64,000 bases of DNA from Belliella alkalica (GCF_022549785.1 NZ_JAKZGO010000003.1:62705-126704); one strand, 5' to 3'; shown: positions 53,387 to 62,800, counted from the first letter of the stretch. Program-made: numbers and translations. Notes: generated from the sequence alone by a model not told the origin.

Positions 53387-54019
53387 ATGGATATTATCTT
53401 AAAATATTTCCCTGACCTTAGTGCAAATCAAATAGATCAATTGGCTCAATTGCAAGATTTATATGCTGATTGGAACGAAAAAATCAATGTGATAAGCAGA
53501 AAGGATACGGAATTTTTTTATGAAAGACATGTGCTTCATGCGATGTCAATTGCTAAAGTGATGAAGTTTCAGCCAGGCACAAAAGTTTTGGATATAGGAA
53601 CAGGTGGAGGTTTTCCAGGCATTCCTTTGGCGATTCTTTTCCCAGAAACACATTTCCATTTGGTAGATTCAATTGGGAAGAAAATTAGTGTTGTTAAAGA
53701 TGTTGCCAAAAAGCTTAAATTGTCGAATGTCGAAGCCCAACAAGTAAGAGCCGAGACTTTGGTCAGGCGATATGACTTTGTAGTAAGCCGAGCGGTGACG
53801 CGATTCGCCAATTTTTTTCCTTGGGTCAAAGGGAAATTCAAGAAAGAAGACTTCAACGAATTTCAAAATGGAATATTTTTGCTCAAAGGCGGTGATGTAG
53901 ATGAAGAGATGGAAGAAAGAAATGTAGGATATGTTACCTATCATCTTAGCGATTATTTTGAAGAAGAATTTTTTGATACCAAGAAGGTCGTCTATGTTCC
54001 ATGGGAAGGGAAAAGATAA
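53387..54019 (+). CDS. rsmG: 16S rRNA (guanine-527-N7)-methyltransferase
   Basis: A 210-residue rRNA methyltransferase (also called GidB) that puts a methyl on N7 of G527 in 16S rRNA, using SAM. The start region LDLYADWNEKINVISRKD-like (LYADWNEKINVISRKDTEF), the SAM motif VLDIGTGGGFPGIPLAILFP and the later VVSRAVTRFANFFPWV are all typical. Length is normal. It is monocistronic. Loss of this enzyme gives low-level streptomycin resistance in other bacteria. Confidence 0.95.
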   Translation: MDIILKYFPDLSANQIDQLAQLQDLYADWNEKINVISRKDTEFFYERHVLHAMSIAKVMKFQPGTKVLDIGTGGGFPGIPLAILFPETHFHLVDSIGKKISVVKDVAKKLKLSNVEAQQVRAETLVRRYDFVVSRAVTRFANFFPWVKGKFKKEDFNEFQNGIFLLKGGDVDEEMEERNVGYVTYHLSDYFEEEFFDTKKVVYVPWEGKR

Positions 54020-54040
54020 TTTCAGGTCTTAGAAAAAAAT

Positions 54041-54083
54041 AAATCCGCCATACATGGTTGATCATGGCGTGGCGGATTTTTTG
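54041..54083. terminator. terminator between rsmG and hemB
   Basis: AAATCCGCCA and TGGCGGATTT form the stem; the loop contains a small inner ATG/CAT pairing, and six T end the right arm. It serves convergent rsmG and hemB. Confidence 0.85.
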
Positions 54084-54109
54084 TTACAATTTAGGATTTT
54101 ATTACATTT

Positions 54110-55078
54110 TTATTTTTCCAATAAGGCAAACTCCTTCGCAAAATAACTCAAAATCACATTTGCTCCAGCGCGTTTGATGCTTAGCAAAGATTCTAACATC
54201 GCGCGTTCACCATCCAACCAGCCCTTTTCTGCTGAGGCTTTGATCATGGCATATTCTCCACTGACATTGTATGCTGCTATTGGTAAATTGGAATTGTCTT
54301 TCAAAAGTCGAATTACATCCAAATAAGCCAAGGCAGGTTTTACCATTAGGAAATCTGCTCCTTCCTCTGTGTCCAAGTCAGCTTCTATCAAAGCTTCATA
54401 GTAATTGGCAGCATCCATTTGATAGGTTTTCTTATCTCCAGATTTCGGTGCCGAATCCAATGCGTCACGGAAAGGACCGTAAAATGCAGAAGCATACTTG
54501 GCAGTGTAGGACATGATGGAGACATCAGTGTAGCCATTTTCATCCAAGACACTTCTGATGAAACCAACTCGCCCATCCATCATGTCAGATGGTCCTAGAA
54601 TATCTGCTCCAGCTTGGGCTTGGGCCAAAGACATTTTTCCCAAAATCTCCAAAGTTTCATCATTGAGGATTTTTCCATTTTCCACCAATCCATCATGTCC
54701 GTCAGAGCTATAAGGATCCATAGCAACATCCGTCATCACCACGATATCGGGGAAGGTGCTCTTGATTTTATGAATTGCTTTGAGATAAAAAGTTTCTGAA
54801 CTGTGGCTTTCTGTAGCAAATCGATCTTTTTTGCTCTCAGGATATGCAGGGAAAATATCAAATGCCATAATACCAAGATTTACACATTCCTCGATTTCTT
54901 TCAACATCAAATCCAAAGAATACCTATAAATCCCTGGCATGGAGGCTACCTCAATCTTTTGGTTGATACCATCGATCAAAAACATTGGGAAAATAAAGTC
55001 TTTGACAGAAAGCCTAGTTTCTTCCACCATATTTCTGATTGCTTGGGACTTTCTGTTTCTTCTTGGTCTTCTTTGCAT
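54110..55078 (-). CDS. hemB: delta-aminolevulinic acid dehydratase (porphobilinogen synthase)
   Basis: A 322-residue enzyme that condenses two 5-aminolevulinate molecules to porphobilinogen in haem synthesis. It starts MQRRPRRNRKSQAIRNM, the usual N-terminus; ATG 55108 ten codons upstream overlaps the stop of tlpA (TAATG) and is the alternative if translation is coupled. Schiff-base lysines lie in SYTAKYASAFYGPFRDA and LMVKPALAYLDV. The cysteine cluster of zinc-type enzymes is replaced (MTDVAMDPYSSDGHDG), so this is a magnesium-type enzyme. It forms a two-gene unit with the TlpA-like gene. Confidence 0.96.
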   Translation of the reverse strand: MQRRPRRNRKSQAIRNMVEETRLSVKDFIFPMFLIDGINQKIEVASMPGIYRYSLDLMLKEIEECVNLGIMAFDIFPAYPESKKDRFATESHSSETFYLKAIHKIKSTFPDIVVMTDVAMDPYSSDGHDGLVENGKILNDETLEILGKMSLAQAQAGADILGPSDMMDGRVGFIRSVLDENGYTDVSIMSYTAKYASAFYGPFRDALDSAPKSGDKKTYQMDAANYYEALIEADLDTEEGADFLMVKPALAYLDVIRLLKDNSNLPIAAYNVSGEYAMIKASAEKGWLDGERAMLESLLSIKRAGANVILSYFAKEFALLEK

Positions 55079-55107
55079 ATCAAGTGAATTTTGAGGCAAA
55101 GTTAACA

Positions 55108-55620
55108 TTATTCCGCAGAAGCATTCGCTTCCAAAAAGCTTTTGATTTTTTGGATATTCATTGGTGAAGCACCTATAAAAACTTCTGCAACTTCTCCGTT
55201 TTTATCAATCAATACATGTAATGGAATAGCTCTGCCCTTGTAATCACTTTTATCCAAGGCTTTAAGTATCGTAGTCGCAGCCTTATTTCCAAAACTCATT
55301 TCATAATCAAACTGAAAATCTTTCCTTTTTTTCAGGAAAGTTTCATAAACGTTTTCTGTCTCATCCGAAAATGCAATAAATCTTACATTTTTGTCTTTGT
55401 ATTCAGCAACTATTTCATTCATTTCTGGAATTTCCTTGATACAAGGTCCACACCAAGTAGCCCAAACATTGATAACAGCTACATCTCCTGGGGCTATCTC
55501 AGGTATCTGGGTGTTTTTCAGAGATTTATTGAAATCTTCTTTGAAGCTCTCAATGGGATGTGTCGAATTTGGATTAATAAAAACAAAAAGTGAGAAAAGG
55601 ATGCTTGCTAAGACTTTCAT
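55108..55620 (-). CDS. TlpA-like periplasmic thioredoxin
   Basis: A 170-residue thioredoxin-fold protein of the TlpA/ResA group, which reduces disulfides in the periplasm, for instance in cytochrome c maturation. The N-terminal signal (MKVLASILFSLFVFI) ends near residue 17-20. The active site is VWATWCGPCIKEIPEM (C57, C60) and the cis-proline is in GRAIPLHVLIDKNG. It lies directly upstream of hemB with a one-base overlap to an alternative hemB ATG, linking thiol redox and haem synthesis. Confidence 0.9.
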   Translation of the reverse strand: MKVLASILFSLFVFINPNSTHPIESFKEDFNKSLKNTQIPEIAPGDVAVINVWATWCGPCIKEIPEMNEIVAEYKDKNVRFIAFSDETENVYETFLKKRKDFQFDYEMSFGNKAATTILKALDKSDYKGRAIPLHVLIDKNGEVAEVFIGASPMNIQKIKSFLEANASAE

Positions 55621-55812
55621 AGGAATGTTTATTTAGTTGGAATAAATATATGCTCTTTGTATTAAAATAAAAATTTTAATTGCTTAGTTTATCAATTCGG
55701 AGCTTATAATTTCAAAATCATGATCACTCTCTTAAAATAAGAAAAAGTGTCTTCCTGGTGAAATCAACTTTCATTCCACGAAGATACTTTTTTACGAGCA
55801 GATATCGGATTG

Positions 55813-57024
55813 TTAAAAATTGATTTGTGCTTGTAACCTTAGCAAAGAACCTTTTTGTCTGTTGTCGGGATTCAATGAATCTTCAAACGTCCTGTCTGAG
55901 ATCGTGTACATAGCCACAAGTTCGAAGTTTTTGTGTGGCTGCCATTCTACTCCGATTTCCAATTCTTTGACTCTATGTTTGGTGGCATCAAGCTCGTGCT
56001 TTTTCCCTCCTTTATAATAATGATATCTCGTAAATGGAATAAAAATATCTTTCCCTTTTTGAAGATAATAGGATGCCAATACATATCCGCCTTCCAATGG
56101 TGCATCATTAACAGTGTTTGTTTCAGGATCATATTCTGGGCCTCTTCCCCAGTTGAATTCAGCCTGGATTCCAAATGGTTGAGGATATAGGATGAAACTT
56201 GGTCCATACCTGTATTCCCTAAATTCTGTTTGATCGAAGTCAGTCAGTGGATTTCTATTGATCACAAACTTTCCGGAATAGCCTTGGAAGGATGTTTCTA
56301 TGATTTGTCCCGATGGCAATTCAAAAGGGTAGGTCAATCTTGATACGACATGTAGCGAGTTGTTTTTGTCAGGTTGATTTGCAGTTTGACCATTGTATAG
56401 TCCCAAGCCAAACACTCCGTAATCTCCAGATCCTTTGAGTCCGGACGATACCAAATAGCTAAACCTTTTTCTGATTACTGAAGGCGCATAGTAAAACATC
56501 ACCCCAATGTCACGTTCATTAGCTACTGCAGAATTGAGCCCATCATTTCGGTCAAGTGGGATCCTGTTTTGACTGGATTGAAGGTTTTCAAAACCAAATG
56601 GCACTTTGCTTTGCCCAATTCTCAATCGGAACTCTTGTTTTTGATCTAAGCCTAAATCAAAATAAGCATCCCTGATTTGGGCAAAATTACTGCCTCCAGA
56701 TGCAAAATCTGGTTGGATATAGAAATAGACCCTTTCATGGATTTGTCCATAAAAGATCATCCTGATTCTTCGGAAAAAGAAACCTCCATTATCTCCCCAT
56801 GATTTATCACACTGATCACAAGATAGGTCGGGATTGGTTTCTAATAATCGGTTGTACCGCAATTGGGCATATCCGCGCAATTGAATCGACTCAAACCAGC
56901 TTTTTTTCAAAGTTGGTTGAACCTCTTCTGTTGCGGTTGAGTCTCTTGGAATGTCCCTTGCAAAAACATCCTTGGAGAAGACCATCAATCCTAAGATGAT
57001 AGCCATAGCGATTTTGATTCGCAT
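55813..57024 (-). CDS. OprO/OprP-family porin
   Basis: A 403-residue outer-membrane porin of the phosphate-selective OprO/OprP family. The signal peptide ends near VFARD. Visible landmarks are IQLRGYAQLRYNRL, FFFRRIRMIFYGQIHERVYF, LRIGQSKVPFGFENLQSSQN and a C-terminal LRLQAQINF ending in Phe. Two cysteines (C-D-Q-C near residue 70) sit in an early loop and could form a disulfide, which is less common in porins. The family name does not prove phosphate selectivity in Bacteroidota. Monocistronic. Confidence 0.9.
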   Translation of the reverse strand: MRIKIAMAIILGLMVFSKDVFARDIPRDSTATEEVQPTLKKSWFESIQLRGYAQLRYNRLLETNPDLSCDQCDKSWGDNGGFFFRRIRMIFYGQIHERVYFYIQPDFASGGSNFAQIRDAYFDLGLDQKQEFRLRIGQSKVPFGFENLQSSQNRIPLDRNDGLNSAVANERDIGVMFYYAPSVIRKRFSYLVSSGLKGSGDYGVFGLGLYNGQTANQPDKNNSLHVVSRLTYPFELPSGQIIETSFQGYSGKFVINRNPLTDFDQTEFREYRYGPSFILYPQPFGIQAEFNWGRGPEYDPETNTVNDAPLEGGYVLASYYLQKGKDIFIPFTRYHYYKGGKKHELDATKHRVKELEIGVEWQPHKNFELVAMYTISDRTFEDSLNPDNRQKGSLLRLQAQINF

Positions 57025-57440
57025 AACCAGAAATGGGGTTTAATAATAAGAAGTATTGTACAGCGTCACAAAGGTGAGAAGCTAATATTTCTTTATGATG
57101 ATGGAGAAATTAATTATTTGTTATGTGAATTTCTGGCAGTAAAGTGTGGAAAGTCTGTTTTTGAATTCAAATGCTTGAAAAACAATTTAAAATGCCATTT
57201 TTATACTTGTATCTATTGTTATCAAAATGTTAAGGAAACTCAAATGTTAAATTAAGGGCAAAAAATTGTTAAGCAAAAAATGGTTTTAAGGGATCAGTTG
57301 ATCAGTTATCAGTACATAGGTTGAATTGAAAATTTCAAATTATGATAGCTTACTAGAAAGAAAGTAGGGATGTGAAAAGTAAAATAACTCAGTTCAAGGA
57401 TTTGAAAAAACCTTGAACTGAGTTATAGTCTAGTTTAGAA
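57025..57440. other. gene-free region between porin and HAD genes
   Basis: No gene is recognised. The right part holds the HAD terminator; the left part must carry the promoter of the OprO/OprP-like gene, for which no consensus box was recognised. Confidence 0.5.
57384..57426 (-). terminator. terminator of the HAD phosphatase gene
   Basis: ATAACTCAGTTCAAGG and CCTTGAACTGAGTTAT form a perfect 16-bp stem around an 11-base loop, followed on the - strand by a T-rich tail. It starts 15 bases after the HAD stop. Confidence 0.85.
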
Positions 57441-58091
57441 TTAAAATAAATTTAATACTGTCTCAAGTTTGAGGTTTTTGTAATCATTGATGTATAGATC
57501 GCAAGGAGGCAGTTCATCTTTGGTATGTGAAGAGAGTACACCTACTACCTTCATTCCAGCATTCAAAGCTGCTGTTACACCGGAGAAGGAATCTTCGAAG
57601 ACAATGCAATTCTTGGGAGATACTTTTAGGTTATCTGCAGATTTGAGATAGACTTCAGGGTCAGGCTTATGCTTGCTGACATTTTCACTGGCCAAGACAG
57701 ATTCCATTTTATTTAGAAGTGATAGTTTCTTGGCTATCAATTCTAAGTTTGCCAAAGGGGCGGAAGTAGCTACTCCGGTTGAGATATTTTTTGCTTTGAT
57801 GCTATCCAGGAATTCCAAGTATCCAGCTATTGGATCGATCTTGTCGGCATAGATTTCCCTAAATAGGCTCTCCTTTTCGTCTTCCAGCTGAAGCAGTTCT
57901 TCACCTTCTATCTTTCTGCCAAAAAAATGACTCATGATATATGAATTGCTTTTGCCATACATGTGCTCGGCAAATTCCCCTTCTGTGGGTTGCATATCTC
58001 TTTTGGCAAAAAATGATTTAAATGCCATAGAATGAAAAGGGTTGGTATGGCAGATCACTCCGTCCATATCGAAAATTATTGCTTTTTGCAT
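57441..58091 (-). CDS. HAD-family phosphatase, beta-phosphoglucomutase-like
   Basis: A 216-residue haloacid dehalogenase-superfamily phosphatase. Motif I is IIFDMDGVICHT (D8, D10), motif II is the Thr/Ser in STGVATSAP, the lysine is in VSKHKPDPEVYL, and motif III is CIVFEDSFSGVTAALNAG. The helical cap inserted after motif I is of the beta-phosphoglucomutase/DOG type. The substrate is a small phosphorylated sugar or related compound but cannot be specified. Monocistronic with its own terminator. Confidence 0.92.
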   Translation of the reverse strand: MQKAIIFDMDGVICHTNPFHSMAFKSFFAKRDMQPTEGEFAEHMYGKSNSYIMSHFFGRKIEGEELLQLEDEKESLFREIYADKIDPIAGYLEFLDSIKAKNISTGVATSAPLANLELIAKKLSLLNKMESVLASENVSKHKPDPEVYLKSADNLKVSPKNCIVFEDSFSGVTAALNAGMKVVGVLSSHTKDELPPCDLYINDYKNLKLETVLNLF

Positions 58092-58742
58092 GGGGTAATA
58101 GGTTTGGTTTTAATTTGGTGCAAAGGTAGAAGTTGCAAACGGAAGGGCAAGATAAAATATAGGTAATTCGATTAGGAAGGATGAAAAGGAAGGCTGGAAA
58201 GACCTTTAACCCTGTACAGGTATTTAGACTTCTGTAAATAATAAATGAGTAAAACCAAGTAAGGTTTTCAAAAAAATTAATTGAAGGAGTGTACAGTAGG
58301 TTTTAGTTTACATTTGCTTCTAGCTTTAATTGTTTTATAGGTTTCAAGCACTATGTTGCTTGTTGTTATAAATTAAGAAGGGGAGAGTAGTGGTTAAATA
58401 TTTTTGTTTGAAGATTTTAAACTTACAAATAGTTTCTTTTAATAATGAGGGTTGGGGTGTGTTGGTTATTGAAATAGTAGAGATATAATTAATTAAGTTT
58501 ATCAATTAAATGTATTAGTTATTTTTAATCATTTAATAATTATAAAAATATTGGTTTTTAATGGTTGATATGATAAAGTAGATATTACCACCTGGATTTT
58601 TGTGAACATAATATTTTCGTATTAGAAAATTAATTCAGTAATTTTATTTGTAAAAATATGTATTTTCTTTTTTTAATATTATAAATCTTTCGTTATGTAA
58701 TTAATTTTTAGAATAGTTTTTGTTTTTCAAAAAAAAAAACAA
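58092..58742. other. long AT-rich intergenic region ahead of the peptide locus
   Basis: About 650 bases without a recognisable gene on either strand. It becomes very AT-rich toward the peptide gene (many TTAATTAAT-like stretches around 58490-58690). Such AT-rich leaders often mark acquired accessory loci; no repeat, integrase or RNA gene was found. Confidence 0.5.
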
Positions 58743-58750
58743 TATTTTTG
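58719..58750 (+). promoter_or_regulatory. promoter of the first NVEALA-like peptide gene
   Basis: TTTG (58719-58722) and TATTTTTG (58743-58750, matching TAnnTTTG) are separated by 20 bases, as in Bacteroidota promoters. The -7 box and the 25 bases after it are almost identical ahead of the second peptide copy (62791-62828). Confidence 0.6.
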
Positions 58751-58775
58751 AATATTAACATAAACCAAAACAATT

Positions 58776-59009
58776 ATGAAAAAGAAAAACAGATTAGCAA
58801 AAGCAGTTATGGTAGCAAGTGTCATGACTATGGGAGTGGGGCTTATTCACTCTTTTAACTTGGAAGCTCAGACTACTGGAGGGGGTGAAGGAGGAGACTG
58901 TTGGAATGGGATTTCTGAAATGCCTGGTGTACAAACACGCTTTTGCGGATCATGTACATTTGTTGATAATAGTAAGCCTTCAGCTTGGGCAAAAAAGAAG
59001 GAATGCTAA
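58776..59009 (+). CDS. NVEALA-like small exported four-cysteine peptide
   Basis: A 77-residue precursor. Residues 1-31 are an export signal (MKKKNRLAKAVMVASVMTMG, then NLEAQ), in which NLEAQ corresponds to the NVEALA motif of a Bacteroidota family of small exported proteins. Residues 33-40 are a Gly-rich linker (TTGGGEGG). The mature core has four cysteines (C42, C57, C60, C77) with the family-like pattern FCGSC and a C-terminal KKKEC. The family's function is unknown. The gene is followed by a hairpin terminator and then a propeller lipoprotein, the same order as at 12.4-11.0 kb. A second copy with nearly the same leader lies at 62,826. Confidence 0.82.
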   Translation: MKKKNRLAKAVMVASVMTMGVGLIHSFNLEAQTTGGGEGGDCWNGISEMPGVQTRFCGSCTFVDNSKPSAWAKKKEC

Positions 59010-59023
59010 TTTTAAAGGATTGG

Positions 59024-59055
59024 AGAGGGTTATTGTATTTTTAACCCTCTTTTCA
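59024..59055 (+). terminator. hairpin terminator between peptide and propeller genes
   Basis: AGAGGGTTA and TAACCCTCT form a 9-bp stem around a nine-base loop, followed by TTTCATTT. It lies 14 bases after the peptide stop and about 47 bases before the propeller lipoprotein ATG, just like the hairpin at 12093-12124. Confidence 0.75.
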
Positions 59056-59101
59056 TTTATGTTTATTTGAAATAAGATTATGTGTTAATTGCCCTATATT
59101 T

Positions 59102-60205
59102 ATGAAGAATTACAAAAATATTAGTTTAACGATTCTGTTTTTTGCTTTCGTTCTATTACCTTTTTTAGGATGTGAAAATACTTCAGATGAGCAAATCTAT
59201 ATGACATTTGATAAAGTTGATTATGTTATTGATTTCCCAAATACATTCAAGCTTTCAGAAAGCAAAACGCCTCAAGTAGATATAGTTGGTCTTTCTGATT
59301 TTACGATTTTTGATAGCCTTCTTATTTTAGGAACAAAAAAGAGTGATGGTTTGTGGGATTTATATTCACTTCCAGATTATCAACCTCTTGGCTCTTTCTT
59401 AAAAAGAGGAGATGGTCCGGAAGAATTTATGCAAGGACCAGGCGCTTCGATGAAGAATAAAATAGTAAAGGAATCAGGTCAAATAATTGCTTACATATAT
59501 GACTTTGAAAAAGGTAGTATAAAAAGATTTAATATAAGTGAATCTATAAAATCCAAGGAATTACATCTTTCTACAATGGAAAAAATTTTACCTCCATTTC
59601 TTTTTGATTTTGTAATGTTAGATAGTGCAGAGATTTTTATAAGGGAAATTGGTGATTTTGATACTCATCAAATTAGATTCATTGTCAATGAAAATAATAA
59701 AAAAATAGAGATGCCTTTTTTAGAAAAGCTAAATGAAACGGCAATATCTAAAGGTAAAAATATCAATATTCTGTCCACAATCATCAAGTCAAGTCCTCTT
59801 GGAAATAGATTGGTAGAGATGCCTGTTTTTTTGAATTATATAAATCTTTATTCTCCAAATGGGGAGTTCTACAAAACAATATGCGTAGGGGATAAGCTTT
59901 TTGATATCTCGGTTGTTCAGGAGCAGGAAGAATGGAGTTGGGCATCTCATTTTTCCAATGTAAGTGTTTTTGATGGTTTTTTTGGGGTTGTATATCATGA
60001 AGAAAAAAGAAAGAAATCTCCCTCAATACTTCTTTTCGATTTGGAAGGAAGTCCATTGGCAGAACTTGAATTGGAAAATCACATAACGTCTTTTGATATC
60101 GATTTTAATAGCATGGAGTTATATACGTTTGATAGTGAAAATGACAAGTTTTTAAAATATAATATTCAAAATGTATTATCAGAAATAGGATTGTCGAAAC
60201 TATAA
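59102..60205 (+). CDS. six-bladed beta-propeller lipoprotein (TolB-like)
   Basis: A 367-residue lipoprotein with lipobox LLPFLGC (about residue 25). It is built like the propeller protein at 11.0-12.1 kb: an early LYSLPDYQPLGSFLKRGDGP blade carrying the GxFxKRGxGPxE signature, and late ILLFDLEGSPLAELELE and LYTFDSENDKFLKYNI blades. Identity beyond these motifs is low, so the two are distant members of one family. It is separated from the upstream peptide gene by a terminator-like hairpin and is followed after 50 bases by the LanC-like gene. Probable outer-membrane location; role unknown, perhaps binding or protecting the peptide. Confidence 0.8.
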   Translation: MKNYKNISLTILFFAFVLLPFLGCENTSDEQIYMTFDKVDYVIDFPNTFKLSESKTPQVDIVGLSDFTIFDSLLILGTKKSDGLWDLYSLPDYQPLGSFLKRGDGPEEFMQGPGASMKNKIVKESGQIIAYIYDFEKGSIKRFNISESIKSKELHLSTMEKILPPFLFDFVMLDSAEIFIREIGDFDTHQIRFIVNENNKKIEMPFLEKLNETAISKGKNINILSTIIKSSPLGNRLVEMPVFLNYINLYSPNGEFYKTICVGDKLFDISVVQEQEEWSWASHFSNVSVFDGFFGVVYHEEKRKKSPSILLFDLEGSPLAELELENHITSFDIDFNSMELYTFDSENDKFLKYNIQNVLSEIGLSKL

Positions 60206-60255
60206 ATAATTGATTTATAGTTTGTAATTTGTCGATTTTTTTTTCCATTTAATTT

Positions 60256-61335
60256 ATGAAGAATTTTATGTTTGATTCAATAAAGATAGAGAGTAATGCT
60301 ATAACAAACTATACCCATCTTAATAGCTCCTTTTGTGATGATTTGGGGATTTTATCTGGAAAATCAGCAACTTTATTAATCCTTTCAACAACAAATGATC
60401 CGTATCACAAAGAGCATATTTCCCTTTCTTTCTTGGAAGAGATCCTATCCCAAATCCACCGAAATATTCCCTTGACTTTCGGGCATGGTATAGCGGGGAT
60501 TGGGGCTATGATTCAGTGGATGAAAAGTCTTGGTGTACTGGAGCAAGGGCCGGAAGAACTGCTAGGTGATATTGAAAATTCACTTTTTGAATTGGTATAT
60601 AGCGAAAATTTGAGAGGTCTTGATGTGGCGGAGGGAATTAGTGGCTTTGGATTTTATTTCTTGCAAAGAGTTGAGGCTTGTAGCAAAATACTGAATAGAG
60701 AAGAAAGGAATGAGCAATACGCTATGTATAAGAAGTGCATTATTTCTTTGACCTACCAATTTGTGAAAATATTCAAAGATGAATTGAGAAAGGAGTATCC
60801 TAAACCTTTTTCTTATTGGTATGGATATTCAGGGATTTATCTTTTTTTATACCGTGTCCATCAGTTGGGATTCTTGGAACTTGAGACAGGAGCAGTTCTT
60901 GCGAGTCTTGAGAAAAAAATCATTTTGGAAATAGAGTCAAAGGATGCAAATTGGGAGAGTTTGGATGCCTATTTTGTTTTTGGCTATATTGGATCTACTA
61001 GACATATCAGGGCTTTGTTGGTTGACGACATTGGCGCTTTAGACCCAAACCAATGCCCTTTCGAATACCTTGCACTACGGGCATTCCAACTCAGTTTTCT
61101 AGGTGAAAAATTCGATTTGAATACTGCCATGGCGCTTTCGGAGACGCTCTTGGAAAAAATCAAGTTTGAACTCCAAAGCAAAGTCATACCTGATTTATTC
61201 CCATTTGACCCAGGTGCCAAATCAGTTCCAATGGGTATGGAGAGGGGATTGGCAGGAACGGCCTTGCCCTTGATTTCCTTGGAGAATGGAAATAGGAAGT
61301 GGCTTGAAGTATTGGGTTTTGCCAAAATAAACTAA
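60256..61335 (+). CDS. LanC-like (lanthionine synthetase C family) protein without zinc ligands
   Basis: A 359-residue protein with the repeated inner-toroid motifs of LanC proteins: TFGHGIAGIGAM (74-85), DVAEGISGFGFYFL (123-136), YWYGYSGIYLFLYR (187-200) and GMERGLAGTALPL (327-339). LanC enzymes close thioether rings in lanthipeptides using a zinc held by Cys, Cys and His (WCYG and CHG motifs). Those ligands are absent here: the WCYG position reads W-Y-G-Y and no C-H pair occurs. It is therefore a LanC-like fold without the standard metal site, and the usual cyclase activity is doubtful. No signal peptide, so cytosolic. It lies between the propeller lipoprotein and a glycosyltransferase, 45 bases before the latter. 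Confidence 0.8.
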   Translation: MKNFMFDSIKIESNAITNYTHLNSSFCDDLGILSGKSATLLILSTTNDPYHKEHISLSFLEEILSQIHRNIPLTFGHGIAGIGAMIQWMKSLGVLEQGPEELLGDIENSLFELVYSENLRGLDVAEGISGFGFYFLQRVEACSKILNREERNEQYAMYKKCIISLTYQFVKIFKDELRKEYPKPFSYWYGYSGIYLFLYRVHQLGFLELETGAVLASLEKKIILEIESKDANWESLDAYFVFGYIGSTRHIRALLVDDIGALDPNQCPFEYLALRAFQLSFLGEKFDLNTAMALSETLLEKIKFELQSKVIPDLFPFDPGAKSVPMGMERGLAGTALPLISLENGNRKWLEVLGFAKIN

Positions 61336-61379
61336 TAATCACAAGTTGATTTACATCATTAAAATCTTGTCAAGACATC

Positions 61380-62675
61380 ATGGAGGGAAGAAAGAAAGAG
61401 ATTATATTTCTATACTGTGGTTTAAGAACAGGGAATTTTGGGGCTGGATCACATTTTTACGCACTACTAGACGGGCTTTCCAAGTCTGAGAATTTCAAAA
61501 TAAAGATGATTCGAACTGATTCCCAGCTGTATAGAGAGGTTACAGTCAATTCTTATGGCAATATTCCTGTGTTGGATATTCCACAGCCTGAGAACAAGCT
61601 GTTTCTGACTGTAGAAGATAGCCTAATACAAAAGACTTATGCCAAAAGGGTGTTGGAAATATCATATCCATTTTTTGAGGACTTTGAAGACCCATTTTTT
61701 GTAGTCAATTCAATAGATTACCTGAATTTGGTATTGGAGATGAAAGGTTCTTTGGAAGCATGCAGTATAGCCTATATCCATCATGCCTGGAGTTGGAAAG
61801 ATTTTTACAATAAGCCGGACCGGATATTTATGGAGGATTGGTATACTCTAAATACCCCAAGATTGGAGCAGGCGATGTATTACACCAAGCAACAACAGAA
61901 ACTGGCTTTATTGGCTGATAAAGTGGTTGCTGTGACCGATCAGGCTAGGGATTTTTTTGTAAAGCATCTTGGAGTAGCACAAAACAAGGTCTTCAAAATA
62001 TATAATGGTCTGGATATGGACAAATTGCAGGGAATAGATGGCATAATCTCCCCTTCAGATTATGGACTTGGATCATCGGAAAAGGCCATCCTATACTGCG
62101 GTCGGATCAAATCCGAAAAAGGTGTAGGTGCACTTATTGAAGCATTTAAAATCATTCATAAAACACATCCCGATTACAGGCTGGTGTTGATTGGATCTGG
62201 AGATTTTAAGGAGATGATTTCAAAGACCAATCCCATTTCTGCCAAGGTTACCTTCACAGGGAAGTTGTCAAGGGAGGAGTTGTTTAAGTGGTACGGTATG
62301 GCTTCAGTAGGGGTTCTGCCCTCTTTCCATGAACAGTGCAGCTTTACGGCCTTAGAGATGGCTGCCCATCGCCTCCCAATGGTCATAAGTGCTGTGGATG
62401 GTTTGGAAGAAATGTATCATGATGGCTTGGACAGTCTCAAAGTACAGGTAGGCTTTGATAAAGATGGGTTCAAGACCATTTTCCCCCAGACTCTGGCAGA
62501 GAAAATAATAACTCTAATACAGAACCCTGAATTAGCCACTCAATTGGCTCAAAATGCATTTCGATTGGTTTCTGAAAAATACACCTTGGATAATATGATT
62601 AGAGGATATATTGAGTTGTTTCAAACTGAATCTCACGAAATCTATTTAAAATATCAAGACAAATCTATTTGGTAA
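61380..62675 (+). CDS. family 4 glycosyltransferase (GT-B)
   Basis: A 431-residue retaining glycosyltransferase of the GT-B fold. The N-terminal domain starts IIFLYCGLRTGNFGAGSHFY, with the Gly-rich loop facing the acceptor; the C-terminal nucleotide-sugar domain has CGRIKSEKGVGALIEAF, VTFTGKLSREEL and the EX7E donor motif in FHEQCSFTALEMAAHRLP (about E317 and E325). The opening resembles a Bacteroidota group of glycosyltransferases found in peptide natural-product clusters with radical SAM enzymes; I infer that similarity from memory of the family. No radical SAM gene is in the window. It follows the LanC-like gene by 45 bases, so the two are probably co-transcribed. Confidence 0.88.
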   Translation: MEGRKKEIIFLYCGLRTGNFGAGSHFYALLDGLSKSENFKIKMIRTDSQLYREVTVNSYGNIPVLDIPQPENKLFLTVEDSLIQKTYAKRVLEISYPFFEDFEDPFFVVNSIDYLNLVLEMKGSLEACSIAYIHHAWSWKDFYNKPDRIFMEDWYTLNTPRLEQAMYYTKQQQKLALLADKVVAVTDQARDFFVKHLGVAQNKVFKIYNGLDMDKLQGIDGIISPSDYGLGSSEKAILYCGRIKSEKGVGALIEAFKIIHKTHPDYRLVLIGSGDFKEMISKTNPISAKVTFTGKLSREELFKWYGMASVGVLPSFHEQCSFTALEMAAHRLPMVISAVDGLEEMYHDGLDSLKVQVGFDKDGFKTIFPQTLAEKIITLIQNPELATQLAQNAFRLVSEKYTLDNMIRGYIELFQTESHEIYLKYQDKSIW

Positions 62676-62792
62676 AGTAGACGGAGCTATATTGAAACTT
62701 GAATTATTCATTATTTATCTTTCAAGTAATTATTTTTAATTTTTATTTTTTAAAATTTTCTTTCGTAATCTTTTCATATTGATAAAAAATAA

Positions 62793-62800
62793 TATTTTTG
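62793..62800 (+). promoter_or_regulatory. -7 promoter box of the second peptide copy
   Basis: TATTTTTG matches TAnnTTTG. It sits in a 38-base block (62791-62828) almost identical to the one ahead of the first peptide gene, so the promoter survives although the reading frame does not. Confidence 0.5.
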
